A stretch of DNA of 64,000 nucleotides from Margaritifera margaritifera. Its lineage: Eukaryota > Mollusca > Bivalvia > Unionida > Margaritiferidae. The first letter of the stretch is position 1, and the number at the start of each line of letters is the position of its first letter. Positions 36,822 through 49,275 of the stretch are shown here, piece after piece. Location of the stretch: contig JAQPZY010001415.1 of the NCBI GenBank assembly GCA_029931535.1, forward strand, positions 1,013,501 to 1,077,500. Direction: 5' to 3'. Under the pieces are notes generated by a model, which was given only the letters and a program-made list of their open reading frames with translations, made no database searches and had not been told where the DNA came from. The translations under genes were made by a program, and so were the position numbers.

Positions 36822-38305
36822 CCCTTAAAGGGACTGACGCTCTACTGGCTGAAAAGAATTTCCAAGAATTCAAGATAAGACCATTTCTTCCTTTTAACTG
36901 CAGAGTGTTGAAATCATCTTTGGTATTCTTCAGGGATAAGAAGATTTTTCAAATTAATTGCTGTGGTGAAACATACTGGACATCAACCTGGCACCATATT
37001 CATTTAGGACCAACAAGGCATCATAAGAAGTCATCTGGTGGAAACCCCATGTTGATATGACTTTCCGTTTTGGAGGAGCAAAAATAACAAGATTTTCAAG
37101 ATGGATGCCATTGTGGTCATTTTCGATATCAGATAGGCACCAATTCTATTTAGTACCAACTAGACATCATAAAAAGTCTTTTTGTGAAAGCACAATGTCG
37201 ATATGACCAGCCATCTAGGAAAAGTAGTGATAACAAGATTTTCAAGATGGCCATTGTGGCAGTCATACTAGAAGTCAGATCGGTATCATTTTCATTTACC
37301 TTCAACTAGACATTGTAAGAAGTCTTTCAGTGAAAACCCCAATCTGATATAACAATTTGTTCAGGAGAAATAGTAATGAGTGTTAAAATGGCCACTGTAT
37401 GAATGACACCTTTAGGACCAACTAGACATCATAAGAAGTTGCTTAGTAAAAACCCCGTGTTGATACGACTATCCATTCAGGAGAAGTAGTAATCATATTT
37501 TCAAGATGGCCACTGTTGTGGCCATATTGGACATCAAATCAACACCATTTTCATTCTGGACCAACTATAAATCATAAGAAGTCTTCTAGTAAAAACCCCA
37601 TGGCAACATTACTTCTCATTTAGGAGGATTTGCAATAAAAAAAATTTCAAGATGGCTACTGTGACAGCCGTATCGGACATCAGATCTACACCATTTTTAT
37701 TTAGGACCAACTAGACATTATAATTAGTCTTCTGGTGAAAACCTCTTGGCAATATTACATTTCATTCAAGAGAAATAGTGATAACAAGATTTTCAAGATG
37801 GCAACTGTGTTGGCCATATTGGACATCAGATTGGCACCATTTTCATTTAGGACCAAGTAGACATCATAAGAAGTTTTTTAGTGAAAATCCCAAGTTGATA
37901 TGACCATCCATTCAGAAGGAGTAGCGATAATAAGATTTTCAAGATGGCCCCGCTGGTGGCCATCTTGGACATCAGATCAACACCATTTTCATTTAGGACC
38001 AAGTAGACATCATAAGAAGTCTTCTGGTGAAAACCCCATGTCAATATGTCTTTCCATTCAGGACGAGTAGCAATAACAAGATTTTCAAGCTGGCTGCTTT
38101 GTGGTGGCCATATTGGATGTCTGAAAGGCACCAATTTCATCTAGGACCAGCTAGACCATGGAATGAATGTGTGTGCAAAGTTTCATGGCATCTTCCAAGC
38201 AGTTTAGGAGAAGTAGCGATAACAGAATTGTGCTAACGGACAGACGGACTACATACAACAGACCCTCCCATAATCTCTTCTGGTCTATGACCAGTAGAGC
38301 TTTAA
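36822..38305. mobile_element. Dispersed element with internal ~146-bp repeats
   Basis: It begins acaagagtcccttaaaggga with a gtccctt/aagggac palindrome, then gacgctctactggct. The right end carries gaccagtagagc, the inverted match. The interior has about eight diverged ~146-bp units sharing caagatggccactgtgg, ttggacatcagat, catttaggaccaactagaca and agtgaaaaccccat. There is no gene. This layout resembles widespread mollusc repeats; that resemblance is from memory. Confidence 0.5.
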
Positions 38306-38309
38306 AAAA

Positions 38310-39695
38310 GCAAGCAAACATGCATAACAAATATAATACATTCAAACATGCATTTTCTTTGTTCTGTTTTTCTCATTATGCTTTTTGAAAAGAAAAACAT
38401 TGTCAACATGCAACATAAGTATTGAGATATTTCTAAAGTACAAGGGTACAGTTCTTTAATTATGATAGTATGGTTGACAGCCTTATCCTCTTTATTCACA
38501 GCAGGCTAAAACTAAAAATAAACTCGAAAATTTCAGAATTGGAAGTAACTGCAACAATGTTGCACAAAAATAGAAAGCTCAAAATTTAATTTACAGGCAA
38601 TTCTTTTAGGCTGAAAACTGAAGGTTGGCTGAGATTTGGGGAATCTAGCTAATGCTCATGTAAATTAAAATAAAAAAGGAGTTTGTGGACTTAGTTCTCT
38701 CTCTCTCTCTCTCCATTTATGCATGCATTGCTATATTCTATGCATAATATGCACCATATAAAAATGCCATGAACATGACAAGAAATTTTCATCCTATCTA
38801 ATACAGTAAAAAAGTGCCTTGAAAAACCATTGATTAAAGAGATCATCTGTCATTTCTGATCAGATCAAAGTTGTTACTTAATGTGATGACCCCTACTGAG
38901 AGAACATTTTTTGTTGGCAAAAGGGATGGTATTTTAAGACACGATTTACCATGCATCAAATGGAACTCTCTACATACTTTACTCCTTCAGATGGTGTATA
39001 TGTACTACTGACTATTTGGTTCCCTTATTCAGATATTCTGTTTATGATCCAAGCTTTCAGAAACAGAAAACCAGTCTAGAAATCCTATGGTACACTCGTA
39101 CAATCAAGAGACAGACAAGAGAGATGGGAGAGTTCCATAAACAGAATGACTCAAATGACTTGATCCTTCATCAATCTTGCTGAAGGCGAGAAGTGTTCAG
39201 TCATTCACATATTATGTACACATCCGAGTACAGTCAAATTTAATATGATATTTTCTCTATAAAACTGTATAATACACAAACGAGATGGAGTAAAAAGATA
39301 AAATTTCAATGGTCTGCAATAAATCCTCCACATCTGGATGAATTTTATAAATGTGGTAGTTAGAAAACAAGAGTCTGAAGAATGACACTAGCCTGTAATT
39401 TAAAACAAAATAGTTAATGATTTATTGTAAAAATACCTAAATCAATTAAAAGACAGAAGCCAACTTAGAAATTTCTAATCTTTTAAAATATGAACAAAAA
39501 AAAAAGAGGGACAAATAATTCGTGGGAATGGAAAACATTAATGAAGACCGTCAATGTTGCTTTCACTATTTTTTAAATCTGAAAAATCATTGAAAGATTG
39601 GACAAGTATTCATTAAAAGAGTGAACCAAATTCAAATATTTCCCATATTCTAAAGCTTTACAAACAACTTTTGGTCACAATCTGGAAAAGTAGTT
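38310..39695. other. Intergenic sequence, nothing recognised
   Basis: AT-rich, with a short (ct)n run at about 38,695-38,713. AATAAA on the minus strand at 39,421-39,426 could serve as a distant DR1 poly(A) signal, but this is only a possibility. Confidence 0.4.
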
Positions 39696-39699
39696 TATA

Positions 39700-39898
39700 C
39701 TCGCTTATAAGTTAGGTCCAACTGCAAACTAGATAAACCCTGATCTACCATCACATAATGCGCTGGCAGATCAGGGTCTGTGTTGTTTGTTCTACTGATT
39801 ACTCCAAACAAATTGCATAGACACAGATCTGTCAGCACATTATGTAACGGCAGATCTGAGTCTGTGCTGTCTGCAGTTGGACCTAATATATAAGCGAG
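39700..39898. mobile_element. 199-bp double-hairpin MITE with TA target duplication
   Basis: TA flanks both ends (39,698-39,699 and 39,899-39,900). The terminal inverted repeats ctcgcttataagttaggtcc and its partner extend ~33 bp into aactgcaaac/gtctgcagtt. Inside are two separate stem-loops, each pairing an agaccctgatct-like arm with gcagatc.gggtct around a cacataatgcg-like loop. The result is a cruciform-like layout. A second copy of exactly the same length is at 60,722-60,920. Confidence 0.82.
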
Positions 39899-40239
39899 TA
39901 CATATGGTGTATTATACATTTGGTACACAGACAGTACAAACAACACTCCGTTGTATTTGCCAACATGATGAAATCAATGTCACAGTAGGGAAACAAAATA
40001 GACTGGTTGTCTGGCATGCATGTACTTTCAGCTGACTGGTTATCTTTAAAACTGGCAGAAGAACTATTTTCTGATTTGTACTTGAAGCAGAGGATCAGTT
40101 TTTCCATTCCTCTTTCTTATATCTATCTGTATGTAACACTGTTGGTTTGCTTCACTACCATTGTACAACAACATCATGTACCAGGTACAACTGAAAATGT
40201 GCCCATTTTAATAGTTTGAAATCTCAGCAACACCATTCC

Positions 40240-40398
40240 CTAAGAATAATCATCATCATCATCATTCTCTCCTCGTTTGTGTTGTTGCAACAGTTGTTGT
40301 TGCTGCAGTTGTAACTGTTGTTGCAGCTGTTGTTGTTGCAGGGCTTCTTGTACTTTTAACCACTCCTGTTGTTCTAGCTGAGCTTGTTCTTGTCTTGC
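40240..40398 (-). CDS. DR1: DR1 / NC2-beta, terminal coding exon 3
   Basis: The acceptor gatttgcag joins in phase 0 and the exon encodes 52 residues ending at TAG (40,240-40,242). It starts ARQEQAQLEQQEWLKVQEA, continues as a glutamine/leucine-rich tract and ends RGENDDDDDYS. This is the family's C-terminal region: a Q-rich helix and an acidic tail, as in vertebrate DR1. The CAG/CAA run is longer than in vertebrates, where alanines share the tract. Total protein length is 179 residues, close to the 176 of human DR1. A 33-bp array ends about 25 bp upstream of the acceptor. Confidence 0.9.
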   Translation of the reverse strand, partial: ARQEQAQLEQQEWLKVQEALQQQQLQQQLQLQQQQLLQQHKRGENDDDDDYS

Positions 40399-40420
40399 CT
40401 GCAAATCAGAAGATTTAACT

Positions 40421-40645
40421 TCAGTCTATTGTTATGCAAAGTTATTTTTAAGTGCAATATATTGTTAAGCTAAGTTATTTTTAAGTGCAATCTATTGTTA
40501 AGCAAAGTTAACTTTAAGTGCAATCTATTGATAAGCAAAGTTATATTTAAGTGTAGTCTATTGTTATGCAAAGTTATATTTAAGTGCAGTCTATTGTTAT
40601 GCAAAGTTATATTTAACTACAACCTATTGTTATGCAAAGTGTAAA
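40421..40645. repeat. 33-bp minisatellite upstream of DR1 exon 3
   Basis: The unit is agtctattgttatgcaaagt then tatatttaagtgc, about 6-7 copies. On the gene strand it ends some 25 bp before the exon 3 acceptor. Confidence 0.88.
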
Positions 40646-40689
40646 TGATTTGTATCTAAAAATCTTCATTAGCGAATGTCCCCTGTACA

Positions 40690-40853
40690 GATATTTTGTT
40701 TTTGTTAGTTTTAATGGCACATGCTGAGGAAATGAAGGCTAAGTGTCTTCCCCAAGGACACACTGAGGCTATTTGACCGAGGCTGGACTGGGCAGGTATT
40801 GAACCCATGACCTTTAGATTAGGAGTCCGACACTCTACCAAATGAGCCCCCTC
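40690..40853 (-). mobile_element. tRNA-derived SINE, copy 1
   Basis: On the minus strand, ggggctcatttggtagagtg contains an A-box-like segment and gggttcaatacc fits the B box GGTTCRANNCC, at tRNA-like spacing. The body carries gtccttggggaagacactt, a motif common in metazoan SINE bodies. It lies in DR1 intron 2. The tRNA-like head lacks a clean cloverleaf, so it is not a tRNA gene. Confidence 0.65.
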
Positions 40854-41039
40854 CCATATGGAGAAAGAAAAATAGGTTTCAAAGATTGGTCTCTGATCTA
40901 AAGTAACCACAAGTTTTAAAATTTAATTTTATAATGCCATGTTGAATGATGAAATTTTGATGCCCTGACCACATCCTATTACTATCCTCACCACCCTTTA
41001 TTTAGATCTCTGCATATGATGCAATAATCAGGTTTGCCT

Positions 41040-41270
41040 TTTCTTTTTACATCACATCAACACATGGAAGGTTATACAACGTGAGGCAATTGGAATAAAG
41101 TACCTTGCCCAGAGGCACACCACAGATGCCCAGAGGCACACCACAGAAGCTGACTAGGGCTGATCTGGGTATGACTGGAACTTACTCAAGTGGTCTGGCA
41201 TTCTTACCACTAAGCCAACGAACTTGCTCATGTGGTCTGGCATTCTTACCACTAAATCAATGCAATTCCC
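41040..41270 (-). mobile_element. tRNA-derived SINE-like fragment, copy 2
   Basis: On the minus strand, cgttggcttagtggtaagaa resembles an A-box head and ttccagtcatacccag a decayed B box. The body has taccttgcccagaggcacac, related to the SINE body motif, with a 16-bp internal duplication. The head is duplicated again at 41,220-41,262. Confidence 0.45.
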
Positions 41271-41322
41271 TGCAATAATTAACTTAAATTATAACATTAA
41301 GCTTCATACTGTCTTGTCATAC

Positions 41323-41486
41323 TTTTGCAAAAAGTTCCTCTTGTTGTCGTATCAATTCTTCTTCTGGTATTCCCAGGTTTTCCAGACGTGAACTTCCTCG
41401 TCTTCGTTTTGCAACCACTGCTTTTGTCTCTTCCAACACTGCCATAGCATCTTCCTTGTAGGCTCCAAATCCAAGGCTGTCTAGAG
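41323..41486 (-). CDS. DR1: DR1 / NC2-beta, coding exon 2
   Basis: The acceptor ttttttggtgaag completes the alanine codon split from exon 1. The exon gives LDSLGFGAYKEDAMAVLEE, then KAVVAKRRRGSSRLENLGIP and EEELIRQQEELFAK, leaving in phase 0 through gcaaaa|gtatga. LDSLGFG...VLEE is the final helix that supports the histone fold, and SSRLENLGIPEEEL is strongly conserved in DR1. The basic KRRR sits where DR1 contacts DNA and has a nuclear-localisation look. A 65-bp array begins about 20-30 bp upstream of the acceptor on the gene strand. Confidence 0.95.
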
Positions 41487-41514
41487 CTTCACCAAAAAAG
41501 AAGAGACAAATACA

Positions 41515-41940
41515 GTAAACTCCTCACTATGACACTGCTTAGAGAGCCATAACAGTGTGAATGTTCTATGTGAGACTGACTTGTATGATATACTATATAA
41601 TTTAATGAGCTATAACAGTGTGAATGTTCTATGTGAGACTGACTTGTATTATATACTATATAATTTAATGGGAGCCATAACAGTGTGAATGTTCTATGTG
41701 AGACTGACTTGTACGATATACTATATAATTTAATGGGAGCCATAACAGCGTGAATGTTCTATGTGAGACTGACTTGTATGATATACTATATAATTTAATG
41801 GGAGCCATAACAGTGTGTATGTTCTATGTGAGACTGACTTGTACGATATACTATATAATTTAATGGGAGCCATAACAGCGTGAATGTTCTATGTGAGACT
41901 GACTTGTATGATATACTATATAATTTAATGGGAGCAATTA
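41515..41940. repeat. 65-bp minisatellite upstream of DR1 exon 2
   Basis: The unit contains gccataacagtgtgaatgtt, ctatgtgagactgacttgta and tactatataatttaatggga, about 6 copies at 62-66 bp. Confidence 0.9.
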
Positions 41941-42030
41941 CTATACCCACCTTATAAAAGGAACCATGTTATATGTGAGGTCACCTTATGCTGAGCACAT
42001 TATACACTGAATTACCATTACATTATTTAA
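41939..42030. repeat. Single ancestral-type copy of the 106-bp repeat family
   Basis: It contains actatacccaccttataaaa, tatatgtgaggtcaccttat and gctgagcacattatacactg, diverged from the 106-bp array at 47-49 kb. It is thus an isolated relative outside the array. Confidence 0.65.
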
Positions 42031-42550
42031 CCTTTCAGGTACTACAGCTGTTGTACAGCTTCCCTACAACTGAATGTTATCATATCAGCTGTTGTACAGT
42101 TTCCCTACTGCAGACTTATCATATCAGATGTTGTACAGCTTCCCTACTGTTGACTGTTATCATATCAGCTGTTGTACATCTTCCCTACATCTGACTGTTA
42201 TCATAGCAGCTGTTGTACATCTTCCCTACATCTGACTGTTATCATATCAGCTGTTATACATCTTCCCTACAGCTGACTGTTATCATAGCAGCTGTTATAC
42301 ATTTTCTGTACAGCTGACTGTTATCATAGCAGCTGTTGTACATCTTCCCTACATCTGACTGTTATCATATCAGCTGTTGTACATCTTCCCTACATCTGAC
42401 TGTTATCATAGCAGCTGTTGTACATTTTCCCTACTGCTGACTGTTATCATAGCAGCTGTTGTACATTTCCCCTACTGCTGACTGTTATCATATCAGCTGT
42501 TATACATTTTCCCTACAGCTGACTGTTATCATAGCAGCTGTTGAGGTTGG
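42025..42550. repeat. 41-bp minisatellite, about 13 copies
   Basis: The unit contains tatcagctgttgtacatctt then ccctacatctgactgttatc. Confidence 0.9.
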
Positions 42551-42689
42551 TTGCTGGGCTTAATAATAAGAGCAACATTGTGGCAGACTACAAAAACCGA
42601 CAGTAAAAACAGGGTTACCTTTTTTTAATTATTTTATTCTTGTTTTGCTTGATTTCAACAAAATTTAAAAAAACAGCTTACCTCATATA

Positions 42690-43300
42690 CAATTTTTTAT
42701 ATATTTCCACATTCACATAATCCCAAGTCCCACCATATTAGATATTTTCCACATTCACATAATCCCATGTCCCATCATATTAGATATTTTCCACATTCAC
42801 ATAATCCCAAGTTCCATCATATTAGATATTTTCCACATTCACAACATCCCAAGTCCCATCATATTAGATATTTTCCACATTCACATAATCCCATGTCCCA
42901 TCATATTAGATATTTTCCACATTCACATAATCCCAAGTCCCATCATATTAGATATTTTCCACATTCGCATAATCCCAAATCCCATCATATTAGATATTTT
43001 CCACATTCACATAATGCCAAGTCCCATCATATTAGATATTTTCCACATTAACAACATCCCAAGTCCCATCATATTAGATATTTTTCACATTCACAACATC
43101 CCAAGTCCCATCATATTAGATATTTTCCACATTCACAACATCCCAAGTCCCATCATATTAGATATTTTCCACATTCACAACATCCCAAGTCCCATCATAT
43201 TAGATATTTTCCACATTCACAACATCCCAAGTCCCATCATATTAGATATTTTCAACATTCACAACATCCCAAGTCCCATCATATTAGATAATTTCCAGTC
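42690..43300. repeat. 42-bp minisatellite, about 14 copies
   Basis: The unit is cccatcatattagatatttt then ccacattcacataatcccaa and gt. The left half carries cataatcc and the right half caacatcc. The period, a multiple of three, opens frames of 94-97 codons that I regard as artefacts. Confidence 0.92.
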
Positions 43301-43385
43301 ATGTTAGTTGTTTTGAAAGCCACAAAATAAATCCAATATTTACATATAAAATCTAAATTAAATCAACATTCTCTAATAATAAAGT

Positions 43386-43880
43386 TTAGAGCGGTACGTC
43401 TCAAAACAGCCATTGTCCACACATAAATCTACTTGGCACTGTTTACAGCCAAGGAAAACCTCATGTCTTCTCCCTTTCTGTGATGCTGGTATCATACCAT
43501 TTCAGGTCTTGCTTTTGCTCACACATTTCGTGGCATAAGTGTTCATTTCTTTCGCATTTCTTTCACAAGTTTTTCCACCATGCATTCATGAAAAAGTTAA
43601 GAAAAAATCTATTTTGTTGCTTTGAGGTCCAATCTCAAAAGTAGAGCCAACAGGGGAATGAAAATGATCAAACACATGGATATCACTACTCCATTGCAGA
43701 AGTGGGACTCTGGCCTCCTCTACATCTGATTTTAATTTGCTTATATCTGGTGTTGAAATTGGAATAACGATATTATCCAAGCCAATTTCAAAGCTTCATC
43801 AAATTCTCCTAAATCACATGGATTAAACCCTTCAAACTCATTAATATCCAAATCAGAATCAATCTACGGTCAACTTAACT
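43386..43880 (-). pseudogene. piggyBac-type transposase relic, internally deleted
   Basis: On the minus strand, DSDLDINEFEGFNPCDLGEF (acidic N-terminal part) is followed by STFEIGPQSNKIDFFLTF and, after a frameshift, LVKE..NTYATKCVSK. This matches the DDE_Tnp_1_7 start (G......p.dff..f....i..iv.eTN.yA). It then jumps to a cysteine-rich end, HEVFLGCKQCQVDLCVDNGC, like the C-terminal zinc region of piggyBac transposases. The catalytic core is absent and stops are present. It lies in DR1 intron 1. Confidence 0.58.
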
Positions 43881-44109
43881 ACCAGTGGATCTGTCAAGTA
43901 AGGAAAAGCCCTTCCGATCCTGTATTTTCAACCAATCAGCATTAAATTAACATACGCATATATGCAGCACTGGGAATTGAAGTAGTGCTGATGTTAGCAC
44001 ATATAAGTGACAGTGAAGAGCAAACAAGTTTTATCTAGAGAGCATATAAGCTGTAGTTGGGTTGCTGAGTTATTTATAGATGATGCATACATGCGGCATT
44101 GGTAGCTAA

Positions 44110-44209
44110 AGATTAATGGAAACCATTACCATACTCACCTTATAAAAAAAACTGTGAGGTTGTCTTATATAAAGTACAATATCCATAGTATTACTATTGC
44201 ATCATTTAT
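44110..44209. repeat. Left-edge diverged 106-bp-type unit
   Basis: It includes ttaccatactcaccttataa, ctgtgaggttgtcttatata and tattactattgcatcattta, then passes directly into the 29-bp array. It resembles the diverged units at 48,960-49,275 on the other edge. Confidence 0.65.
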
Positions 44210-47165
44210 TGGAATCTGGTACCATACCCACCATTTAATGGAATCTGGTACCATACCCACCATTTAATGGAATCTGGTACCATACCCACTATTTAAAGGA
44301 ATCTGGTACCATACCCATCATTTAAAGGAATCTGGTACCATACCCACCATTTAAAGGAATCTGGTACCATACCCACCATTTAATGGAATCTGGTACCATA
44401 CCCACCATTTAATGGAATCTGGTACCATACCCACCATTTAAAGAAATCTGGTACCATACCCACCATTTAATGGAATCTGGTACCATACCCACCATTTAAT
44501 GGAATCTGGTACCATACCCACTATTTAAAGGAATCTGGTACCATACCCACTATTTAATGGAATCTGGTACCATACCCACCATTTAAAGGAATCTGGTACC
44601 ATACTCACCATTTAAAAGGAATCTGGTACCATACCCACCATTTAATGGAATCTGGTACCATACCCACCATTTAAAGGAATCTGGTACCATACTCACCATT
44701 TAAAAGGAATCTGGTACCATACCCACCATTTAATGGAATCTGGTACCATACCCACCATTTAATGGAATCTGGTACCATACCCACCATTTAATGGAATCTG
44801 GTACCATACCCACTATTTAAAGGAATCTGGTACCATACCCACTATTTAATGGAATCTGGTACCATACCCACCATTTAAAGGAATCTGGTACCATACTCAC
44901 CATTTAAAAGGAATCTGGTACCATACCCACCATTTAATGGAATCTGGTACCATACCCACCATTTAAAGGAATCTGGTACCATACCCACCATTTAAAAGGA
45001 ATCTGGTACCATACCCACCATTTAAAAGGAATCTGGTACCATACCCACCATTTAAAGGAATCTGGTACCATACCCACCATTTAATGGAATCTGGTACCAT
45101 ACCCACCATTTAAAAGGAATCTGGTACCATACCCACCATTTAATGGAATCTGGTACCATACCCACCATTTAAAGGAATCTGGTACCATACCCACCATTTA
45201 AAGGAATCTGGTACCATACCCACCATTTAATGGAATCTGGTACCATACCCACCATTTAAAGGAATCTGGTACCATACCCACCATTTAAAGGAATCTGGTA
45301 CCATACCCACCATTTAAAGGAATCTGGTACCATACCCACCATTTAATGGAATCTGGTACCATACCCACCATTTAAAGGAATCTGGTACCATACCCACCAT
45401 TTAAAGGAATCTGGTACCATACCCACCATTTAATGGAATCTGGTACCATACCCACCATTTAAAGGAATCTGGTACCATACCCACCATTTAATGGAATCTG
45501 GTACCATACCCACCATTTAATGGAATCTGGTACCATACCCACCATTTAAAGGAATCTGGTACCATACCCACCATTTAAAGGAGTCTGGTACCATACCCAC
45601 CATTTAAAGGAATCTGGTACCATACCCACCATTTAAAGGAATCTGGTACCATACCCACCATTTAAAGGAATCTGGTACCATACCCACCATTTAAAGGAAT
45701 CTGGTACCATACCCACCATTTAAAGGAATCTGGTACCATACCCACCCTTTAAAGGAATCTGGTACCATACCCACCATTTAAAGGAATCTGGTACCATACC
45801 CACCATTTAAAGGAATCTGGTACCATACCCACCATTTAAAGGAATCTGGTACCATACCCACCATTTAAAGGAATCTGGTACCATACCCACCATTTAAAGG
45901 AATCTGGTACCATACCCACCATTTAAAGAATCTGGTACCATACCCACCATTTAATGGAATCTGGTACCATACCCACCATTTAAAGGATCTGGTACCATAC
46001 CCATCATTTAATGGAATCTGGTACCATACCCACCATTTAATGGAATCTGGTACCATACCCACCATTAAAGGAATCTGGTACCTATACCCACCATTTAAAG
46101 GAATCTGGTACCATACCCCACCATTAAAGGAATCTGGTACCATACCCACCATTTAAAGGAATCTGGTACCCATACCCACCATTTAATGGAATCTGGTACC
46201 ATACCCACCATTTAAAGGAATCTGGTACCATACCCCACCATTTAAAGGAATCTGGTACCATACCCCACCATTTAATGGAATTGGTACCATACCCACCATT
46301 TAATGGAATCTGGTACCATACCCACCATTTAAAGGAATCTGGTACCATACCCAACATTTAAAGGAATCTGGTACCATACCCACCATTTAAAGGAATCTGG
46401 TACCATACCCACCATATAAAGGAATCTGCGTACCATACCCACCATTTAAAGGAATCTGGTACCATAACCCACCATTTAAAGGAATCTGGTACCATACCAC
46501 ATTTAAAGGAATCTGGTACCATACCCACCATTTAATGGAATCTGGTACCATTACCCACCATTTAAAAGGAATCTGGTACCTACCCACCATTTAATGGAAT
46601 CTGGTACCATACCCACCATTTAATGGAATCTGGTACCATACCACCATTTAATGGAATCTGGTACCATACCCCATTTAAAGGAATCTGGTACCATACCCAC
46701 CATTTAAAGGAATCTGGTACATACCACCATTTAAAGAATCTGGTACCATACCCACCATTTAAAGGAATCTGGTACCATACCCACCATTTAATGGAATCTG
46801 GTACCATACCCACCATTTAAAGGAATCTGGTACCATACCCACCATTTAAAGGAATCTGGTACCATACCCACCATTTAAAGGAATCTGGTACCATACCCAC
46901 CATTTAAAGGAATCTGGTACCATACCCACCATTTAAAGGAATCTGGTACCATACCCACCATTTAAAGGAATCTGGTACCATACCCACCATTTAATGGAAT
47001 CTGGTACCATACCCACCATTTAATGGAATCTGGTACCATACCCACCATTTAAAGGAATCTGGTACCATACCCACCATTTAAAGGAATCTGGTACCATACC
47101 CACCATTTAAAGGAATCTGGTACCATGCCCACCATTTAAAGGAATCTGGTACCATACCCACCATT
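44210..47165. repeat. 29-bp minisatellite with KpnI site, about 100 copies
   Basis: The unit is catttaaaggaatctggtac then catacccac, with variants tttaatgg, tttaaaagg (30 bp) and cactattt. Nearly every unit contains GGTACC, a KpnI site. The unit equals one segment of the 106-bp repeat that follows it, so it is a nested amplification. Copies at 45,925-46,745 show an excess of 1-2-bp indels. Confidence 0.95.
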
Positions 47166-48960
47166 TAAAAGGAACTGTGTTATATGTGAGGTTGCCTTAT
47201 GCTGAGTACATTATACACTGTACACTGTACTATTGCATCATTTAAAGGAATCTGGTACCATACCCACCATTTAATAGGAACCGTGTTATATGTGAGGTTG
47301 CCTTATGCTGAGTACATTATACACTGTACACTGTACTATTGCATCATTTAAAGGAATCTGGTACCATACCCACCATTTAATAGGAACCGTGTTATATGTG
47401 AGGTTGCCTTATGCTGAGTACATTATACACTGTACACTGTACTGTTGCATCATTTAAAGGAATCTGGTACCATACCCACTGTTTAAAAGGAACTGTGTTA
47501 TATGTGAGGTTGCCTTATGCTGAGTACATTATACACTGTACACTGTACTATTGCATCATTTAAAGGAATCTGGTACCATACACACTGTTTAAAAGGAACT
47601 GTGTTATATGTGAGGTTGTCTTATATAAAGTACATTATACACTGTACACTGTACTGTTGCATCATTTAATGGAATTTGTTACCATACCCACCATTTAAAA
47701 GGAACTGTGTTATATGTAAGGTTGCCTTATGCTGAGTACATTATACACTGTACACTGTACTGTTGCATCATTTAATGGAATTTGTTACCATACCCACCAT
47801 TTAAAAGGAACTGTGTTATATGTGAGGTTGCCTTATGCTGAGTACATTATACACTGTACACTGTACTGTTGCATCATTTAATGGAATTTGTTACCATACC
47901 CACCATTTAAAAGGAACTGTGTTATATGTGAGGTTGCCTTATGCTGAGTACATTATACACTGTACACTGTACTGTTGCATCATTTAATGGAATTTGTTAC
48001 CATACCCACCATTTAAAAGGAACTGTGTTATATGTGAGGTTGCCTTATGCTGAGTACATTATACACTGTACACTGTACTGTTGCATCATTTAATGGAATT
48101 TGTTACCATACCCACTGTTTAAAAGGAACTGTGTTATATGTGAGGTTGCCTTATGCTGAGTACATTATACACTGTACACTGTACTGTTGCATCATTTAAT
48201 GGAATTTGTTACCATACCCACTGTTTAAAAGGAACTGTGTTATATGTGAGGTTGCCTTATGCTGAGTACATTATACACTGTACACTGTACTGTTGCATCA
48301 TTTAATGGAATTTGTTACCATACCCACCATTTAAAAGGAACCGTGTTATATGTGAGGTTGCCTTATGCTGAGTACATTATACACTGTACACTGTACTGTT
48401 GCATCATTTAATGGAATTTGTTACCATACCCACCATTTAAAAGGAACTGTGTTATATGTGAGGTTGCCTTATGCTGAGTACATTATACACTGTACACTGT
48501 ACTGTTGCATCATTTAATGGAATTTGTTACCATACCCACCATTTAAAAGGAACTGTGTTATATGTGAGGTTGCCTTATGCTGAGTACATTATACACTGTA
48601 CACTGTACTGTTGCATCATTTAATGGAATTTGTTACCATACCCACCATTTAAAAGGAACTGTGTTATATGTGAGGTTGCCTTATGCTGAGTACATTATAC
48701 ACTGTACACTGTACTGTTGCATCATTTAATGGAATTTGTTACCATACCCACCATTTAAAAGGAACTGTGTTATATGTGAGGTTGCCTTATGCTGAGTACA
48801 TTATACACTGTACACTGTACTGTTGCATCATTTAATGGAATTTGTTACCATACCCACCATTTAAAAGGAACTGTGTTATATGTGAGGTTGCCTTATGCTG
48901 AGTACATTATACACTGTACACTGTACTGTTGCATAATTTAATGGAATTTGTTACCATACA
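47165..48960. repeat. 106-bp tandem array, about 16 copies
   Basis: Each unit runs from catttaatggaatttgttac catacccac through aaggaactgtgttatatgtg and ccttatgctgagtacattat to actgtacactgtactgttgc. The first few copies carry the aatctggtacc variant of the 29-bp array and are transitional; later copies are almost identical. Confidence 0.93.
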
Positions 48961-49275
48961 CACCTTATTAAAAGAACCACATTATATATAAGGTTGCCTT
49001 ATACTGAGTACGTCATATATACATAGTATTACTATTACATAATTTAATGAAATACATTACCATACACACCTTATTAAAAGAACCACATTATATATAAGGT
49101 TGCCTTATACTGAGTACGTCATATATACATAGTATTACTATTACATAATTTAATGGAATATATTACCATACGCACCTTATTAAAAGAACCACGTTATATA
49201 TGAGGTTGCCTTATGCTGAGTATGTCATATATACATAGTATTACTATTACATAATTTAAAGGAATACATTACCAT
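48960..49275. repeat. Diverged right edge of the 106-bp family, 3 copies
   Basis: Units of ~112-116 bp contain accttattaaaagaaccac, tatataaggttgccttat and tacatagtattactattaca. They lack the duplicated actgtacactgtact segment and look like an older form. Confidence 0.85.

Noticed and set aside
34660..38305. Diverged gene family in the repeated segments
   Set aside because: Units contain stops in every frame and indels that are not multiples of three.
40795..40853. tRNA gene on the minus strand
   Set aside because: A and B boxes are present, but the acceptor stem and cloverleaf are not clean and a SINE body follows directly. It is a SINE head.
42767..43307. 94- and 97-codon histidine/isoleucine repeat proteins
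   Set aside because: They follow from the 42-bp period of the array; there are no flanking coding signals.
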